A stretch of DNA of 48,412 nucleotides from Burkholderiaceae bacterium (GTDB lineage: Bacteria; Pseudomonadota; Gammaproteobacteria; Burkholderiales; Burkholderiaceae_C). The stretch lies in the NCBI GenBank assembly GCA_031277295.1, contig JAITMV010000091.1, positions 1-48,412 of the forward strand. The letters run 5' to 3'. Under the pieces are notes generated by a model. The model had not been told where the DNA came from. It was given only the letters and a program-made list of their open reading frames with translations, and made no database searches. The translations under genes and the position numbers were made by a program. Numbering within the stretch: the first letter of the stretch is position 1; each line of letters begins with the position of its first letter. Shown here in pieces: positions 1-8,019 of this stretch.

Positions 1-2
1 AC

Positions 3-2492
3 AAAGCCATGCTCAGTGCGGGGCCTGATCAGCCTGATAGTGTTCTTGTCATTGAAAACGACCATAGCTTTGGCTCCGTTTTATCTCCTGAAAGCCCCTT
101 TTATCTGAGTCCGGAGGAGCTCAAGGCCGCACGCATTCAGACCGACTACCCACTCGGTACTTCGGCGGAGACTGGTGGTATTCGCCACACCCTCTTCAAT
201 CCCTACGTTCCGCCTGGTTTAGAGAAAGCAGAATATGGTTTCTCCGGCTATTGGGTTCGCGATCCCGTGGCCTTCACCAACGAATGGTCGCAGGGCGACT
301 CTCCCCTGCAAAAAGCTTTCACTACCTTGTTCGGTGGCGATCAGGGAGGACTACAAGCGCATGTAACTGAAAAAAACCAGTGGGGGATGCCGAGCAGTTC
401 AGGGGAAATAGATAGCAACGGTCAGCCGATACCGCAACCACCGTCGTATTTGACCTTGGCTGGGTACAAGTTTAGTTTGAAGCCATTCAATCATATGCAT
501 AGCGGTGTTCCTGATAACTGGAACAGCACAGCCAACTGGAACAGCACAGCCGGTGCGTATGGCAGCCTCGCAGCCAACGGCACCGGCATCAGAAAACTGG
601 ACTTTTCTCTTTTCGAGTTCTCGCAGTCGGAGAGTTTGGCCAACAAGGACGCGGTGTGGTTTGACCCGCAGTTCGGCTGGGCGACCGTTCATAACAACAG
701 GAAAGCCGATTTCCTGGACAAGCTCTTCCCGGTGCTCTTTGGCGGGACGATGAGCATCATGACTGGCGGTCTTCTGGGCGCGGCGTTCGCTGGCAGCAGT
801 AGCGCTCTTACTGGCGCTGCAATTGGCGCTGTATCCGGCGCGGTCGGCTCGGCGGCTACGCAGATGGCCGCTAACGACAAGATCAACTTCGGTGACATGC
901 TGCTGAGCGCGGTAAGCGCCGGTGTGAGCAGAGGCATCATGGACTCTGAATGGGTCAACGGCGCCAAAGGTCTGGGCCTGGACTTGGCCGGCACCGGCGG
1001 CACCGCCGCGGACATCATCACCCGCACCGTCGCCCACGCTGGCGTGCAAGGCGTTATCCAGGAGTTGACCGGCGGCAAGTTCAAAGACGGCGCCCTCCAA
1101 GGCGCCCTGGGCGCGTTGGCAAGCGAAGTCTCGGCTTCCATCAACAAGCAGATTGATGAGTTGGCCGTCATCGACCCCAACGCCGACTTCAACCTCAGCC
1201 CCGCCGACGTCAGCACTCTCAAAACACTCAGCCGCGCCGCCGGCAGCGCCATCCGCGCCCTGGGCAACCCGGACGACCCGGCAGCAGCACTTGCGAGTGA
1301 CTTCCTCAGCTCATTCATACCAGCGCCGCAGCCACTCAACCCGCTTGACCCCAACACCGCCCCAGCCGAACCGGGCGCTGACCCGCTGGGCGAGTTCATC
1401 GCCCAAAACCAGGAGGCTTGGGATCAGCGGGCAGCCGATCAGCCCAGCTTCGTGCGCGCAGGCGACTATGGCGGCTCGCTGGAGAACATTGCCCGCGCTC
1501 AGCTTGGGGCCGATGCCACCCAGCGCGAGATCAACAACTACGTCGGCCAACTCTTCGAGATCAACGGCATCACCGATGCGCGCACGATAGGCGCTGATTG
1601 GGACATCGTGCTACCCACGGCCAACACCCCCGCAGCCAGCACCGGCTTGAATGCCTATGCCCAGGACATCGCACAAGGCCAACGGATCACGCAAGCGGCG
1701 CAACAGGCGGCACAAGCTGCGCAACAGGCACAGGCGACACAACAAACCGTTGACCTATCGCCGACAATTGATAATGCGCGGCGGCTTGGGTTGATGGATA
1801 GCGATGCAGTGTCCACGGATACCACCGATCAGCCGCTGTATCTTAGTCAAGCCGAGATTGACAGCGAAAACTACCGACTCAACCAACGTGTTCCCATTAC
1901 AGTTGAGGGCGCCAGCAACCCATCGTCTGCAGGCAGCCTGTGGGACGGCTACCGGGACCGCATGGTAGAGCGAACAGGAAGTGCAATGTATGGGGACCCA
2001 CTACCAAACCCCATCAACAACAACCGATCCTTGACCGCCAATATTGGCGCGCTACTCGCAGATGCGCTAGATGAGTATCAACAAGATGTAAAGGAAGGGA
2101 TAATTTCGCCTTCTCAAAGCGCACTGAGACGCGCACAGAGAATGGCTGACCGTAATGTGGTGCCGCCTGGGACGCGAGTGTCGGGGAGTGGCGGTGCTGG
2201 AGTAAATAGTGGGAAGGTTATTATCGACAGCAAGATCGGCGGCCAACTTAAGGCTCGTGGATGGACGGAGCAAGAAGTGCAAGCCGTTGCCAATAGAAAT
2301 TCTGTCGGGGTAACGATGGATAATAGGTCCGCGGGGAAAACACCAGACGGATTACCGAGAAATGATTCCGCATCTGTATACGGCTCGAAGAATGGTTACA
2401 TTGTAGTAAATGATCGAACTGGTGAAGTTGTTCAAGTAAGTAGCAAAAATGATCCAAGCTGGATTCCTGATAGTCGAATTAATTGGAAGTAG
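3..2492 (+). CDS. CdiA/hemagglutinin-like contact-dependent toxin, C-terminal part with colicin E5-type RNase tip (5' partial)
   Basis: The reading frame is open to the window edge, so the N-terminal secretion and filament part probably lies upstream. From the first visible Met (base 9), residues about 245-385 are Gly/Ala-rich and resemble the DUF637 hemagglutinin region of CdiA/FhaB proteins (SELTGG-type motif seen as QELTGGKFKDG). Residues about 481-540 look LysM-like (FVRAGDYGGSLENIA). A Gln/Ala-rich linker follows at 560-580. The last ~90 residues match the colicin E5 ribonuclease pattern: GWTEQEVQAV, NDRTGEVVQVSSKNDPSW, ending in RINWK. Colicin E5 cleaves the anticodon of tRNAs for Tyr, His, Asn and Asp; I infer the same activity here. 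The next gene encodes an E5-type immunity protein, which supports the call. An in-frame 18-bp tandem duplication lies at 516-551. Whether the carrier is CdiA-type or another polymorphic toxin cannot be settled without the N-terminus. Confidence 0.8.
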   Translation, partial: KAMLSAGPDQPDSVLVIENDHSFGSVLSPESPFYLSPEELKAARIQTDYPLGTSAETGGIRHTLFNPYVPPGLEKAEYGFSGYWVRDPVAFTNEWSQGDSPLQKAFTTLFGGDQGGLQAHVTEKNQWGMPSSSGEIDSNGQPIPQPPSYLTLAGYKFSLKPFNHMHSGVPDNWNSTANWNSTAGAYGSLAANGTGIRKLDFSLFEFSQSESLANKDAVWFDPQFGWATVHNNRKADFLDKLFPVLFGGTMSIMTGGLLGAAFAGSSSALTGAAIGAVSGAVGSAATQMAANDKINFGDMLLSAVSAGVSRGIMDSEWVNGAKGLGLDLAGTGGTAADIITRTVAHAGVQGVIQELTGGKFKDGALQGALGALASEVSASINKQIDELAVIDPNADFNLSPADVSTLKTLSRAAGSAIRALGNPDDPAAALASDFLSSFIPAPQPLNPLDPNTAPAEPGADPLGEFIAQNQEAWDQRAADQPSFVRAGDYGGSLENIARAQLGADATQREINNYVGQLFEINGITDARTIGADWDIVLPTANTPAASTGLNAYAQDIAQGQRITQAAQQAAQAAQQAQATQQTVDLSPTIDNARRLGLMDSDAVSTDTTDQPLYLSQAEIDSENYRLNQRVPITVEGASNPSSAGSLWDGYRDRMVERTGSAMYGDPLPNPINNNRSLTANIGALLADALDEYQQDVKEGIISPSQSALRRAQRMADRNVVPPGTRVSGSGGAGVNSGKVIIDSKIGGQLKARGWTEQEVQAVANRNSVGVTMDNRSAGKTPDGLPRNDSASVYGSKNGYIVVNDRTGEVVQVSSKNDPSWIPDSRINWK

Positions 2493-2566
2493 TTGAAATG
2501 AAAATTGATCCTCAGCGCCGTTACGATTCTTCGGACGACTTTTTTCTGCTCGAAGGAAGCATTGTA

Positions 2567-2827
2567 ATGAAACTAACTGCTGATGCGGCAATCGCGATTT
2601 GTGAGCAAGCCAGTCGGCGTGGTTATGTTATCACTCGAATTGAAGGGGGGATTTGGCATTTTCCCGGATTTGAAGCAAGGCTCGATTGCATTTGGGATGG
2701 GGTTGATCTCCCCGTTGGTATTCGTGCGGCAGAAAAAAATAATCTAGCTGCAATCGAATTCATTCGCTCAGAGAGAAAAATGCATGATGTTTTTATTGTG
2801 ACATCTCCAAAAATAATAGCCCGGTAG
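2567..2827 (+). CDS. Colicin E5-type immunity protein
   Basis: This 86-residue protein pairs with the E5-type RNase encoded just upstream and should bind and neutralise it in the cytoplasm. It follows the ImmE5 pattern as I know it: MKLTADAAIAICEQAS at the start, then IEGGIWHFPGFEARLD, NNLAAIEFI and a closing DVFIVT strand. ImmE5 is about 83 residues, so the ATG at 2567, with AAGGAAG seven bases upstream, gives the family length. Two longer starts are possible: an ATG at 2498, six bases after the toxin stop and also preceded by GGAAG, and a start at 2483 overlapping the toxin. The stop codon TAG at 2825-2827 lies inside a dispersed repeat (GGTAGG), so the repeat supplies the end of the gene. 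Confidence 0.8.
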   Translation: MKLTADAAIAICEQASRRGYVITRIEGGIWHFPGFEARLDCIWDGVDLPVGIRAAEKNNLAAIEFIRSERKMHDVFIVTSPKIIAR

Positions 2828-2906
2828 GTTGGGTTGAGCTATAGCGAAACCCAACAATCGGATGGATCACAAACGTTGGGCATCGTTACACTCAGCCCAA
2901 CCTACC
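2823..2906. repeat. Imperfect palindromic repeat, GGTAGG family, copy 1
   Basis: The left end GGTAGGTTGGGTTGAG is answered by CTCAGCCCAACCTACC at the right end, enclosing inner copies of the CCAAC motif. Related elements lie at 3544-3625 and 4608-4687. The left edge overlaps the stop codon of the E5-type immunity gene. Confidence 0.75.
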
Positions 2907-2964
2907 GCGCTGAACAGGCAAAGATATTAGGTTACGATAAACTAGTGAAAGACCCCCCATTTAA

Positions 2965-3111
2965 TTCCCACAGCCAAAAAGATTTACCAATGGAAGGAGT
3001 TTTATAACCCCAGATGTTGACCAACATATTGGCGGGGCTTGAAAAGGGTTTGATAGAAACGGCAATCGAACTGGAACTTATGACGTCAATATGAATTGGA
3101 TAGGAAAATGA
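2965..3111 (+). pseudogene. Decayed C-terminal tail of a second polymorphic (CDI-type) toxin
   Basis: Read in frame from about 2965 to the TGA at 3109-3111, this stretch encodes a tail that includes GRSFITPDVDQHIGG, then a stop, then KGFDRNGNRTGTYDVN and WIGK. The internal TGA at about 3034-3036 falls where a TGG (Trp) would restore continuity. The final TGA overlaps the ATG of the next gene as ATGA, the usual coupling of a toxin and its immunity gene. The D-x-H-x-GG and R-x-GTYD pattern ending close to the stop resembles, from memory, toxin tails paired with the CdiI family encoded next; I cannot name the toxin family. A stop at 2962-2964 ends the frame upstream, so only about 48 codons remain. 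I read it as a displaced, inactivated toxin module. Confidence 0.6.
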
Positions 3112-3548
3112 AATTTAGCATCCGCTCAATAAAAGAAGATGATTCATCATCAAAATGTGAAATTGTTATTGGAAGCTTCAAAGAGATTACTCCTCTTTTT
3201 ACTGATCTCTGGGATGTTCATCTCTATAAATCTCAATGGAATAAGGCGCTCAGTTCTTTGGTGAACGGTACGGTACAGCGATGCATGCTTGTAACTGACA
3301 TACGTCCACCTAATATCAGCGCAGGTATCGTTTTTTGGGTTTTGTTTAAAGAGGGCGGTGATATTTTCTTTCAGCAACGATTTTTGCGAGAACGCAACGC
3401 ATCACTCATTAATTCGCCTCTTGATATTGAGAAGTATATTGCACCACGCGTGCAAGGCACTCCAGAAGAGCATGCAATGGTTTCTGAATGGCAATTATCT
3501 ATTGAAGATGTATGCCATTTTATAAAATGCTTTGATGAAGCCCGGTAG
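3108..3548 (+). CDS. CdiI-family contact-dependent inhibition immunity protein (orphan)
   Basis: This 146-residue protein resembles the CdiI immunity family by its order of motifs: DLWDVHLYKSQWNKALSSL near residue 35, a LVTDI strand, IVFWVLFKEGGDIFFQQRFL in the middle, and a C-terminal acidic W-x-L-x-x-ED helix region. I chose the ATG at 3108 because it overlaps the stop of the upstream toxin relic (ATGA); a TTG at 3096 is the alternative. Its own toxin is reduced to a fragment, so it is an orphan immunity gene that may still protect against kin carrying that toxin. The segment is visibly AT-richer than the housekeeping genes. The gene ends in CCCGGTAGG, with the stop codon inside the GGTAGG repeat, exactly as the E5-type immunity gene does. 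Confidence 0.65.
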   Translation: MKFSIRSIKEDDSSSKCEIVIGSFKEITPLFTDLWDVHLYKSQWNKALSSLVNGTVQRCMLVTDIRPPNISAGIVFWVLFKEGGDIFFQQRFLRERNASLINSPLDIEKYIAPRVQGTPEEHAMVSEWQLSIEDVCHFIKCFDEAR

Positions 3549-3625
3549 GCTGGGATAAAGCGTAGCCTAATCCCAGCATCCACCGCCTGAAGCTGGGATT
3601 ACGTTTCACTCCATCCCAGCTTACT
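3544..3625. repeat. Imperfect palindromic repeat, GGTAGG family, copy 2
   Basis: It starts GGTAGGCTGGGATAAAGC and ends CATCCCAGCTTACT, with AATCCCAGC and GCTGGGATT inside. Its left edge contains the stop codon of the CdiI-like gene. The sequence from here to 3800 holds no recognisable gene. Confidence 0.7.
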
Positions 3626-3816
3626 TCGCTGCATTCATCACCCATCCCAACATTAATCCACCACTCAAAGGAGAAAGACAACACCACAAATCTCAACAAC
3701 CACCCAACCTCGCTGGCGCTCAGCCCGGTTTATTGCATTATTGCAAAAGCAGGGCAAACGCAGGCAAGCAACCGGGTATCCCAATCTCATTTTTAAAATC
3801 CTGAAAGGAAATCAAT

Positions 3817-4476
3817 ATGAACAAAATCACACAATTAGCAACCGCAACGCTTTACGCTCTGGCCTTGACGGCATGTGGCGGGGGTGATGATGGCGACGGC
3901 GGCGACGGTAATGTCGGTAATGAAAACCCATCCCCATCCATTGCGGCATGTTTTTCGGCGCCTAAGGCGGTCAGCTACGATATTGCATCGTCGAACCCTG
4001 ATAAGCATCCTATCCATTATGCCATTGAAACCGGAACTTTCAATAATCTACCCACTACGATAGAAAAGACATTTTATAAAGATGATAATTACCTCACTGA
4101 ATACTGGCAAACCACTAGCAACGCTGTCGCTTTGGTTGCTATTGGGGTTAATGAGATTATATCTGCAAATAAGCAGCCGATAGTTAGTTTTCCGCTCGAT
4201 ATGCAGCCAGGCCAATCGGTTGATTACCTCATCGTGACAGACGATCCTTCTGTCATGACTTTTGTGGGATTTCAAACATTGACTCTGAACGGTAGGACGT
4301 TTGCCAATACTTGTCATTTCAAGATATCAAATGTTCCGGATACCGGGTCGATTCAGGTACCATTTACCCATACATGGTATGCGCCCGGCTATGGCTCTGT
4401 GAAGCAGGCGGATGATTCAGAGACAGGTTTTCAGGATGGAGCAGGGACAGGCTTTCAATATGCCGGTGGGCTTTGA
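3817..4476 (+). CDS. Putative lipoprotein of unknown function
   Basis: The 219-residue product starts with a short signal peptide ending in a lipobox (LALTAC, Cys at residue 20), followed by a low-complexity Gly/Asp linker (GGGDDGDGGDG), so it should be a lipid-anchored envelope protein. A clear ribosome site (GAAAGGAA) precedes the ATG. The rest looks beta-rich, with two further cysteines (near residues 45 and 166) that could pair. I recognise no family. It sits alone between two copies of the GGTAGG repeat, downstream of the immunity genes and on the same strand, so it may be a passenger of the variable toxin locus. Confidence 0.7.
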   Translation: MNKITQLATATLYALALTACGGGDDGDGGDGNVGNENPSPSIAACFSAPKAVSYDIASSNPDKHPIHYAIETGTFNNLPTTIEKTFYKDDNYLTEYWQTTSNAVALVAIGVNEIISANKQPIVSFPLDMQPGQSVDYLIVTDDPSVMTFVGFQTLTLNGRTFANTCHFKISNVPDTGSIQVPFTHTWYAPGYGSVKQADDSETGFQDGAGTGFQYAGGL

Positions 4477-4551
4477 GGTGTCTCTGATTGGATTCGCCTA
4501 AGCCATCCAATTGCGTACATTTTGAAAATCTATTACAAATCCATGAGTTAC

Positions 4552-4599
4552 CCTAGAAACGGTAGTTGAACGCGCCCGAGGCTGGTCTGCTCGGGCGCG
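4552..4599 (+). repeat. Solo end of the MITE-like element found at 11869-12103
   Basis: The first 29 bases (4552-4580) are identical to 11869-11897 (CCTAGAAACGGTAG... to ...CGCGCCCGAG). They run into a perfect 10-bp hairpin, CGCGCCCGAG with CTCGGGCGCG. No right-hand end is visible before the next repeat, so this copy is truncated or rearranged. Confidence 0.6.
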
Positions 4600-4607
4600 C
4601 AGGACCG

Positions 4608-4687
4608 CAGGCTGGGATGAAGCCTAGCGTAATCCCAGCTTCAAGCAGTGAATGTTGGGATTTCGTTTCACTCCGTCCCAGCCTACC
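4608..4687. repeat. Imperfect palindromic repeat, GGTAGG family, copy 3
   Basis: It runs from GCAGGCTGGGATGAAGCC to TCCCAGCCTACC, with AATCCCAGCTTCA and TGTTGGGATTTCG in the middle. It is most like copy 2 and sits between the lipoprotein gene and the 3' end of fadD. Confidence 0.65.
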
Positions 4688-4750
4688 GTGCTCAAACAGG
4701 ACACGAGGTTACGTCGGATTAAGGACAAAAGTCCGGACTAACCTAATAAT

Positions 4751-4776
4751 CTGCCGCGCTTTTAACCGAGCGGCAG
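4751..4776 (-). terminator. Possible terminator downstream of fadD
   Basis: CTGCCGC (4751-4757) can pair with GCGGCAG (4770-4776). On the minus strand this hairpin follows the fadD stop by about 14 bases and is followed by ATTATTAGG, only a weak T tract. Confidence 0.3.
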
Positions 4777-4789
4777 TGACCTCTCTCAT

Positions 4790-6457
4790 TTACCGCAACT
4801 CGCGCCGCAGCACTTTGCCGACCGGGGTCTTGGGTAGCTCGGAGCGGAACTCGATGAGGCGCGGGCGCTTGTAGCCGGTAAGTTTGTCGTGGCAGAAGGC
4901 GCGCACCGCTTCTTCGGTGACCGCGGCGTCTTTGGTGACGACAACCAGCTTGACCGCTTCACCCATTTTTTCGTCGGGTACGCCGACGGCGGCCACTTCG
5001 AGCACGCCGGGCATGGCGGCGACCACGTCTTCGATTTCGTTCGGGTAGACATTGAAGCCACTGACCAGGATCATGTCTTTCTTGCGGTCGACGATGCGGG
5101 TAAAACCGCGCTCGTCCATGATGCCGATGTCGCCTGACTTGAAATAACCGTCGGGCAGCATGACGCGGTCGGTTTCATCGGGTCGTTGCCAGTAGCCGGC
5201 CATGACCTGCGGGCCTTTAATGGCAAGCTCACCTGGCTGACCCAGCGGCACTTCGTTGCCTTGTTCGTCTACGATCTTGATGTAAGTGCTGGGCAGCGGC
5301 AGGCCGATGGAGCCGTTGAATGCCTTGGATGTGACCGGATTGCAGGTCACCGACGGGCTGGTTTCCGACAGGCCGTAGCCCTCGCAGATCGGGCAGCCGG
5401 TCTTTTCCAACCACAGCTTGGCGACCGCGCCTTGCACCGCCATGCCGCCGCCGACCGATACCTTCAGGTGACTCCAATCGACGGTGTTGAAGCCAGGATG
5501 ATGCGCCATGCCGTTGAACATGGTGTTCACGGACGGAAAACTGTGGAATATCTGCTTGGACAAGTCCTTGAATACCGATGGCAGATCGCGCGGATTGGGG
5601 ATCAGGATCGATTTGCCGCCAGTGCGCAAGGGCAGCATCATGCATACCGTGAAGGCGAAAATGTGGTACAGCGGCAGCGCGCAGATGCTGGTGGGCTGCT
5701 CGCCGTCGGGCACTTGGTGCATCGCTGGCTTGTCCCAGGCTTCCGATTGCAGCACGTTGGCAATCAGATTGCGGTGCAGCAGCATCGCGCCCTTGCTGAC
5801 GCCGGTGGTGCCGCCGGTGTATTGCAGTACGGCGATGTCGTCCGGGCCGATGGCGGGCGCGCGCAGCCTCAGGCCTCGGCCCTTGGCGACGGCGGCGTTG
5901 TAGCGCACCGCGCCGGGCAGGTGGTAGTTGGGCACCAGCTTCTTGACCTTGCGCACGACATAGTTGACGATCATGCCCTTCAAAAAGCCGAGCCGGTCGC
6001 CCATCGATGCCAGCACGACGTGCTTGACCAGTGTCTTAGCGATGCACTTTTGCAGCGTGGCGGCGAAGTTCTCGATGATGACGATGGCCTTGGCGCCGCT
6101 GTCTTTGAGCTGGTGTTCCAACTCGCGCGCCGTGTACAACGGGTTGACGTTGACCGCCACGTAGCCGGCGCGCAGGATGGCGGCCACCGTCGCCGGGTAC
6201 TGGGGCATGTTGGGCATCATGATCGCCACCCGGTCGCCGCGCTCCAGGCCCAGGCTTTGCAAATAGGCGGCCAGCGCGCGGCTTTGCGCGTCGGTGTCTG
6301 CGTAGCTGAAGTCCTGGCCCATGAAGCTGTAGGCGGCGCGGTCGGCGTATTTGCCGAAACTCTCCTCCAGCAGCGCCACCAGCGAAGGATATTGCCCAGG
6401 GTCGATGTCGGCCGCAACGCCTTCAGGGTAGCTGGCCAGCCAGATGCGCTCAGTCAT
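4790..6457 (-). CDS. fadD: Long-chain fatty acid-CoA ligase
   Basis: This 555-residue AMP-forming enzyme activates free fatty acids to acyl-CoA at the inner membrane. Visible family motifs are the ATP/AMP signature YTGGTTGVSKGAM at residues 213-225, EGYGLSETSP near 359-368, the hinge-region YFKSGDIG and DRKKDMILVSGFNVYP, and the C-terminal lysine in PVGKVLRREL. Length and order fit FadD. An AGAGGGGG ribosome site precedes the ATG. It is downstream of pntB on the same strand, but a palindromic repeat (6496-6577) lies between them. It is separate from the beta-oxidation cluster at 10.8-21.4 kb yet could feed it. Confidence 0.93.
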   Translation of the reverse strand: MTERIWLASYPEGVAADIDPGQYPSLVALLEESFGKYADRAAYSFMGQDFSYADTDAQSRALAAYLQSLGLERGDRVAIMMPNMPQYPATVAAILRAGYVAVNVNPLYTARELEHQLKDSGAKAIVIIENFAATLQKCIAKTLVKHVVLASMGDRLGFLKGMIVNYVVRKVKKLVPNYHLPGAVRYNAAVAKGRGLRLRAPAIGPDDIAVLQYTGGTTGVSKGAMLLHRNLIANVLQSEAWDKPAMHQVPDGEQPTSICALPLYHIFAFTVCMMLPLRTGGKSILIPNPRDLPSVFKDLSKQIFHSFPSVNTMFNGMAHHPGFNTVDWSHLKVSVGGGMAVQGAVAKLWLEKTGCPICEGYGLSETSPSVTCNPVTSKAFNGSIGLPLPSTYIKIVDEQGNEVPLGQPGELAIKGPQVMAGYWQRPDETDRVMLPDGYFKSGDIGIMDERGFTRIVDRKKDMILVSGFNVYPNEIEDVVAAMPGVLEVAAVGVPDEKMGEAVKLVVVTKDAAVTEEAVRAFCHDKLTGYKRPRLIEFRSELPKTPVGKVLRRELR

Positions 6458-6495
6458 GGATGCGTCCCCCTCTTTGCCGTTTGGCGCCGCTTTCA

Positions 6496-6577
6496 GGTAG
6501 GGCGGGGTTTACCCCGCCACCTCGTCAGTTCATGTCCGTTAGTTTGGGCAGTGGCGAGGTTTTTACCCCGCCCTACC
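6496..6577. repeat. Palindromic repeat with GGTAGGGCGGGG ends
   Basis: GGTAGGGCGGGGTTTACC at the left is answered by TTTTACCCCGCCCTACC at the right, with CCACCTCG and GTGGCGAGG inside. It shares the GGTAGG...CCTACC ends with the copies at 2.8-4.7 kb but has a different core. Confidence 0.65.
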
Positions 6578-6588
6578 GCCAAACGCCC

Positions 6589-8004
6589 CTACTCAATCGC
6601 CTTGGTGATGTCTTCGACCACCTTTTTGGCGTCGCCGAATACCATCATGGTTTTGTCCATGTAAAACAACTCGTTGTCCAGCCCGGCGTAACCGGCGGCC
6701 ATGGAGCGCTTGTTGACGATCACGGTTTTGGCTTTGTACGCCTCCAGAATCGGCATGCCGTAAATCGGGCTGCCCTTGGTATGCGCGGCGGGGTTGACGA
6801 CGTCGTTGGCGCCCAGGATGATGGCCACGTCGGCCTGGCCGAATTCGCTGTTGATGTCTTCCATCTCGAACACCTGGTCGTAGGCCACCTCTGCCTCGGC
6901 CAGCAGCACGTTCATGTGGCCCGGCATACGCCCGGCCACCGGGTGGATGGCGTATTTGACGTCGACGCCTCTTTCGGTCAGCTTGGCCGCCATTTCCTTG
7001 ACCGCGTGCTGCGCCCGCGCCACCGCCAGGCCGTAGCCGGGCACGATGATGACGGTCTCGGCGTTGCCCAACACGAAGGCCGCGTCGTCGGCGCTGCCGC
7101 TTTTGACCGGGCGTTGTTCCTTGGCTCCGCTGGTGACGTCGCCCCCTTCTCCACCGAAGCCGCCCAGAATGACGCTGAAGAACGAGCGGTTCATGGCCTT
7201 GCACATGATGTAGCTCAGGATCGCGCCCGAACTGCCGACCAGCGAACCAGCAATGATGAGCATGCTGTTGTCCAGGCTGAAGCCGATGCCGGCTGCCGCC
7301 CAGCCGGAATAACTGTTGAGCATCGACACCACCACCGGCATGTCGGCCCCGCCGATGGGGATGATGAGCGTCACACCGATGATGAAGCCCAGCGCGCACA
7401 CCAGTCCGAACGCCACCGATCCCTGCATTTGCCAGAATCCGGCCACGCACAGCAGCGCCACGATGCCCAGCGTCAAGTTGATCCAGTGCTGACCGGCAAA
7501 GACCACCGGCGCGCCTTGAAATAGCCGAAACTTGGATTTGCCCGACAGTTTGCCCCAGGCGATGACCGAGCCGCTGAACGTGACCGCACCGATAAACGCG
7601 CCCAGCGCCAATTCGACGCGGTTGCCGTTCGGGATGTAGCCGCCCTCGTGACCGAACGCCGCCGGCTCAGCCACGGCGGCGACGGCGATGAGCACCGCCG
7701 CCAAGCCGATCATGCTGTGGAAGAACGCCACCAATTCGGGCATCTTGGTCATTTCGACCGTCTTGGCGCGCCAAGCGCCGTAGCCGCCGCCCACCACCAG
7801 GCCCAGCAGCACCCAAAGCAGTCCCGCGCCGGAGCCGGACAGCTTGATGATCAGCGCCGCCGTGGTCAGCACGGCAATCGCCATGCCGGTCATGCCGAAG
7901 ATGTTGCCGCGGATCGACGTGGTGGGGTGCGACAGGCCCTTGAGCGCCTGAATGAAGCACACGCTGGCGATCAGGTACAGCAGCGTGACGAGGTCCATGC
8001 TCAT
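6589..8004 (-). CDS. pntB: NAD(P) transhydrogenase subunit beta
   Basis: This 471-residue membrane subunit carries the NADP(H)-binding domain III of the proton-translocating transhydrogenase, which uses the proton gradient to drive hydride transfer from NADH to NADP+. The N-terminal half holds multiple hydrophobic helices (LIASVCFIQALKGLSHP at the start is typical). The C-terminal domain shows the nucleotide-binding GYGLAVARAQHAV, HPVAGRMPGHMNVLLAEA and the GANDVVNPAA and NKRSMAAGYAG motifs of PntB. Length fits the family (about 460). It starts 15 bases after pntAB in the same operon. Confidence 0.95.
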   Translation of the reverse strand: MSMDLVTLLYLIASVCFIQALKGLSHPTTSIRGNIFGMTGMAIAVLTTAALIIKLSGSGAGLLWVLLGLVVGGGYGAWRAKTVEMTKMPELVAFFHSMIGLAAVLIAVAAVAEPAAFGHEGGYIPNGNRVELALGAFIGAVTFSGSVIAWGKLSGKSKFRLFQGAPVVFAGQHWINLTLGIVALLCVAGFWQMQGSVAFGLVCALGFIIGVTLIIPIGGADMPVVVSMLNSYSGWAAAGIGFSLDNSMLIIAGSLVGSSGAILSYIMCKAMNRSFFSVILGGFGGEGGDVTSGAKEQRPVKSGSADDAAFVLGNAETVIIVPGYGLAVARAQHAVKEMAAKLTERGVDVKYAIHPVAGRMPGHMNVLLAEAEVAYDQVFEMEDINSEFGQADVAIILGANDVVNPAAHTKGSPIYGMPILEAYKAKTVIVNKRSMAAGYAGLDNELFYMDKTMMVFGDAKKVVEDITKAIE

Positions 8005-8019
8005 ATCCGTTGCTCCTTC

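Noticed and set aside
3660-3800. Possible coding remnant before the lipoprotein gene
   Set aside because: A short open frame (NNHPTSLALSP...) has no recognisable match and no clear start.
5186-6664. 492-residue plus-strand open frame
   Set aside because: Antisense of fadD in GC-rich DNA; rich in Arg, His and Gln without any domain, while the minus strand gives a clear FadD.
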